Positions 60,626 to 64,000 of a stretch of DNA of 64,000 nt are shown piece by piece. The stretch is from Endotrypanum monterogeii. Taxonomy: Eukaryota; Euglenozoa; Kinetoplastea; Trypanosomatida; Trypanosomatidae. The translations under genes were made by a program, and so were the position numbers. The stretch's first letter is position 1. Each line of letters starts with the position of its first letter. The notes under the pieces were generated by a model, which did no database searches, was not told the origin of the DNA, and saw only the letters and a list, made by a program, of their open reading frames with translations. Where the stretch lies: contig CM007349.1 in the NCBI GenBank assembly GCA_000333855.2, forward strand, positions 46,384-110,383, read 5' to 3'.

Positions 60626-63600
60626 TTAGGGACTTATGTGCCGATGTAAGTCTATACGGGCGGCAACGGTAAGCTGCTTTGGGGGGCATCAGCTCAGCAT
60701 TCCTTTGTCCACCCCATTTTGTCCGTGAACTGGAGAACAGAAATCGTGTGGATTGGGTCGAGGTAAAGAAATGCAACTGGGGAAGACGAAAAAAAAAAAC
60801 TGTAAAGCCGTTTTCATGCTCTTGCAACATGTACACGTGTACTATTACGTGTCTAGCTCTTTGCGGATGCCCTATTCTTTGCCTTTAAGTGTTCACCGAT
60901 CTGTGTTTCCATGCGTTTGAGACTCACTGAGACACCAGCACATTCTTCTAACATTTTTTATCTTACACCACGGATCGCCACCGCGAGCAAATCGACAAGT
61001 ATACATTCACGACTAGGGTTCGTACGCCTCGTTTGAATCAGGACTACACCCATGGAGGCCGAGAGCCAATCGCCTCTGCCGTCGAGTCCGGCGACGCGAA
61101 TAGCAAGCACCACCCACCCTAGCCCTCTGTCTCCCCCGTCTCGCATAAGCGCTGGGCGGCGAGCGCCGGGCAGACGCACGGTGGGCTCCGTGCCTTGATA
61201 CCAGTGTGCCGGCCGAGGAGCAATACGACTGTGTCCACCTAGCGGTGGTATGAATAGACAGTCTAGGTGCATTTCAGAGGTGCTCATGAAAGATATCGGC
61301 TCGGCCCGTATTTGGGGGCCGCACGGATCCCGCACCGCGGCCAGGCAATGCATTTGCCTCCGTCACCCGTGGCCGCCCCACTCCACAGGATGGTCTTGGG
61401 GTACCTTTGCGGTATTTCTGGTGTCTGTATCTCATTCGCCTTCTCGTTTTTTTTTTATCTGCGAGGGGAGAGAGCAGTTAGGAGAGACGGGGGCGTTGCA
61501 CATTTTGCACCGACCTAGACCTCGGGGGCAGTGGGCGGTGCGGCGATATTGTATGCAGCTCTCTGCGTCTTTTTTTCCAGTCTGTCACTTCCGTTTTTTT
61601 TTCTTTGCTTCCCCTCGCCCCCTCCCCCCGATACGTCGCCTAGATGCGATACACCACCCCCGGCTCTGTCCTCGCGAAGGCACGCATAGGCGCGCGCGCT
61701 TTCTCCCGGGAAACGGGTGCGTCTCGATCTGTCGTCCAAAACGACGCGTTTCTCGCGAACGGGGGCTGGTCCGGATAGCTTGACTGGGTGGGCGAGCACA
61801 GGTTGACGTGACCATGCGACACCGTGGCAGCAGAGACATTACACCTCCCGGGCCCACTCGATTGGGATGGGAGTGTGAGGATCAGTGTGCGAGGAAGCAG
61901 ATATACTCTTGAAGGCGTTCGAAGCTGCTGCTCCAGGTGCTCCGTTAAAAGATGTAGACGGCGGCCGCTGACAGCCGATGACTACAATCCTCTACGTGTT
62001 GGTGAGGTAGTCGGTAACCGTCTCACCTCGTGCAGGTTTCATAGCGAAAGATATGGTGAGTTTGGAAACAACTCTAGGGGGGATGATCGACTGGGAAATC
62101 CTTCACACACCACACTCTACTCTCCATCCCCCTCTGGAGCGGAACTGTGATGATGTAGGCGTGGGAGGTCCACATAGGTGACGTTTGTGGTTCTGAGCAG
62201 TCTACACGATCTCTTCACGGATGGCCGTCGTCGTCTCGTTGCCGAAGTCCAAAGCATGTCAGTGTCCTATTTCGGTTTGGGTGAAAGACTCTCTCCTGCA
62301 TCCAATGAAGTCCAACATTTTCTTGGGTAAGACGTTGGAAGCCAAGTTGCTTTCGTATTGGGTACCATATTGTCAAGTGCAGAATCGGAAGATGTCTTGT
62401 GGGTGTCGCCTATCCAGGAGACTAAGTATCATTTCAGTCCACGTAGACTACTCTGAGGCTTCTGACCCGGCCTGCTTCCTCGCTTGCAATTTGCGTTCTC
62501 ATCTACCAGGAAGAAGAACCAAGTGAAAGAGGGACAAGAGTCAAGACAGTTTTTGTTCCAGGGTGTGTCGCAGCAGACTATTCGATAGCACAATGTCGAT
62601 CAAATCTCACCTCTTGAGGCGTAGGATTGACTTTGTTGCAAGACGAAACACTCACTTCTGCACGCGGCAGTATATTCATTTGTTTTCATAGTCGTACTGA
62701 TGCTCATTTGCCCGCCTTGATTTGAGCGCGGGAGGTGTAGCCCCAAGTAGCCTCTTTTTTTTTTCCTGCGTATGAGTGCCTGGTTTATGAGATTTTCACT
62801 GCCACCCATGGCCTGATGGCGTCTCTACCTCGCAGTTCACAAGCAGCTCTCAAAGTTTATTGCAAGGTAAACAAAAACGGAATAAAAAAGGATGAAGCGA
62901 ATATTGTCTACTTGCCGTTTTCATTTCTTTTACCTTCGTTTTATCACCAAATCACACGCATTCACTCAGTACCGGTGCGAAACGCTGAAAGGCACATCAC
63001 GGCTGCGCGTAATCAGTGTGTGTGTCTGAAGGTATGTAGAAGTCGCGTGGGCTGGGTGCTTTGCATGTCCACATGAACACCGTTGAAAGATCGTGTCAAC
63101 ATCACGGTGCAGCGTTTGCAGTGAAGCGTGGAGTTGACTTCAAGATGAATTCTTTGGGTGCTGTGGGAAAAAGACACAAGCGACTGTGGTGGATAAGCGG
63201 TCTGTATCTGACAGGCGTTAGGTTCAGTGCGCGGCATGTCTTTTTCTTTTCAAACTATTACCGCAGATTGTGAGGAAAAACCTACATCGCTTCTGAGCTC
63301 CTCTAGTCAAACTCTATCCACTCCTCAGTGTGAGGCTGGTGTTTTCCTTGGGAGTGGGTCTGGGTGTCGTCTTCAACGTTTTCTGATAGTGAATAGGGCT
63401 TTTTCCCCCTTCAATTATTTATAATTTTGTGCTCTTATCCCTACTTCACGCAATCGCTTCCCCTTTCCTTTTTCGTTTTCCTTCACTAGTGACTGGTTAA
63501 TGTACTCGGAAAGGACGGCATGCTTGAAGTGTAGAGGAGATGACTGCGGCATTGTTTTGGAGCCTTCGCTGCAAATGCGGTGTATGGGTAGAGCTGTGGC

Positions 63601-63942
63601 ATTTTTGTGTGTAATGTTAATTGTATGGGCGAGTTTTGTCCCGGCTAAGACGTCTGGAAAGACGGCGACACCACCATGGTCCATTGTGCTTTATACACTT
63701 TCAATAGTATCCGCTAAGGGGCAAGGCATTTTTCATAGAAGTACGTTTTCCGTTTCGCTTTCGGTTCACCTGTCACCTCCCTTCCCCCCTTTTTTTCTCC
63801 CCCCTTCTTCTTCGCACGCACGCACGCACAGATTTCCCACACTAAAATCTCTACTCTTGCTGCTCTCTCTCTCTCATATATATATACTCTCGGGATCGGC
63901 TACAAAAGAGAGCTGGGCCTCTCCAATGGTGCTTCCCCCGCG
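60626..63942. other. Gene-poor region containing inverted-repeat copy 2
   Basis: 60626-60960 unique spacer with an A-run at 60790-60799; 60961-61886 repeat copy 2; 61887-63942 about 2 kb with only short frames (for example 101 codons from 62221 and 148 codons from 63500) of unconvincing composition. T/C tract and acceptor signals occur at about 63770-63880 before the next gene. Confidence 0.6.
60961..61886 (-). repeat. Long inverted repeat, copy 2 (complete)
   Basis: Reverse complement of 49165-50016. It is 926 bases and includes the 101-base segment 61479-61579 missing from copy 1. The reverse strand carries the same open frames as copy 1 (60958-61353 and 61585-61857), with the differing residues near the inner end. 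Edges coincide with those of copy 1. Confidence 0.9.
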
Positions 63943-64000
63943 ATGAGTGGCTCCTTCGCGCTGCGGAAGCTTCTTTTTGATGAGGGCGACCAGGAAGATG
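63943..64000 (+). CDS. 5' end of an unidentified gene (cut by window edge)
   Basis: ATG 63943 begins an open frame to the window end reading MSGSFALRKLLFDEGDQED. It follows a C/T tract and TA run at 63855-63888 and candidate AG acceptors near 63908-63914. A six-codon upstream frame from 63926 overlaps the start (ATGA). Too short to identify. Confidence 0.5.
   Translation, partial: MSGSFALRKLLFDEGDQED

Noticed and set aside
62221..62526. 101-codon frame with ATG downstream of repeat copy 2
   Set aside because: No recognisable motif, no nearby acceptor, and composition is not distinct from other spacer frames.
63500..63946. 148-codon frame with a hydrophobic segment before the last gene
   Set aside because: Second half translates the T/C tract and TA repeat that serve as splice signals for the next gene.
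1..64000. Search for tRNA, rRNA, CRISPR arrays and bacterial-type operon signals
   Set aside because: None seen by eye. The genome type makes CRISPR and ribosome-binding sites irrelevant. Small snoRNAs could be missed without covariance models.

Overview
ORGANISM. The window reads as nuclear DNA of a trypanosomatid (kinetoplastid protist), most like the Leishmania/Leishmaniinae group. All confident genes lie on the + strand, head to tail, as in a polycistronic directional gene cluster. They are separated by 0.6-3.4 kb spacers rich in long pyrimidine tracts, AG acceptors and CA/TA microsatellites, as expected for spliced-leader trans-splicing. The content is eukaryotic and flagellate-like: condensin CAP-G, RTEL1 helicase, NEK and Wee1 kinases, IFT56, a radial-spoke-like ARM protein, a FYVE-type phosphodiesterase and a mitoferrin. 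One gene, poly(A) polymerase, is split by a cis-spliced intron, a known and very rare trypanosomatid trait. No minus-strand gene, rRNA or tRNA was recognised.

LAYOUT. 1-919: 3' part of an FG-repeat nucleoporin-like gene. 3015-5123: SH3-like plus double doublecortin protein. 6333-8654: poly(A) polymerase with an 811-bp intron and an apparent 1-base deletion in exon 2. 9417-11555: coiled-coil protein. 12220-12468: small single-pass membrane protein. 14153-17909: membrane-anchored SAM-domain protein with about nine divergent helical repeats, broken by a frameshift in a GAG/G tract. 19446-20771: ARM-repeat, RSPH14-like. 21879-25013: condensin CAP-G. 26342-29203: RTEL1. 30454-32079: NEK kinase. 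32080-35512: gene-poor gap with a G-rich tract. 35513-38735: PDEC-type phosphodiesterase with a frameshift in a T9 run. 39836-40768: proline-rich protein. 41892-44870: likely mitochondrial large protein. 45742-46578: parallel beta-helix protein. 47760-48728: Wee1-like kinase. 50744-51856: START protein. 53086-54057: divergent actin-like protein. 54834-55052: 72-aa membrane protein. 55832-57538: IFT56. 58490-59104: trypsin-like peptidase. 59753-60625: mitoferrin-like carrier. 63943-64000: 5' end of another gene.

MOST NOTABLE STRUCTURE. Two nearly identical repeats of about 0.9 kb in opposite orientation (49165-50016 and 60961-61886) bracket 10.9 kb holding six genes (START to mitoferrin). Copy 1 contains the only N-gap (27 Ns); alignment to copy 2 implies that about 101 bases belong there. 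Such an arrangement could favour linear amplicons or inversion of the six-gene cassette. It is also where an assembly could go wrong.

HOW THE GENES RELATE. Trypanosomatid clusters are co-transcribed and need not share a pathway. Themes seen are flagellum and cytoskeleton (DCX protein, RSPH14-like, IFT56, actin-like), chromosome maintenance and cell cycle (CAP-G, RTEL1, NEK, Wee1), RNA processing and nuclear pore (PAP, FG-Nup), signalling and lipid (PDEC, START) and mitochondrion (carrier, 992-aa protein). Three genes carry single-base frameshifts, each in a homopolymer or low-complexity run. Each is restored to an exact full-length frame by one base, so sequencing or assembly error is the leading explanation.
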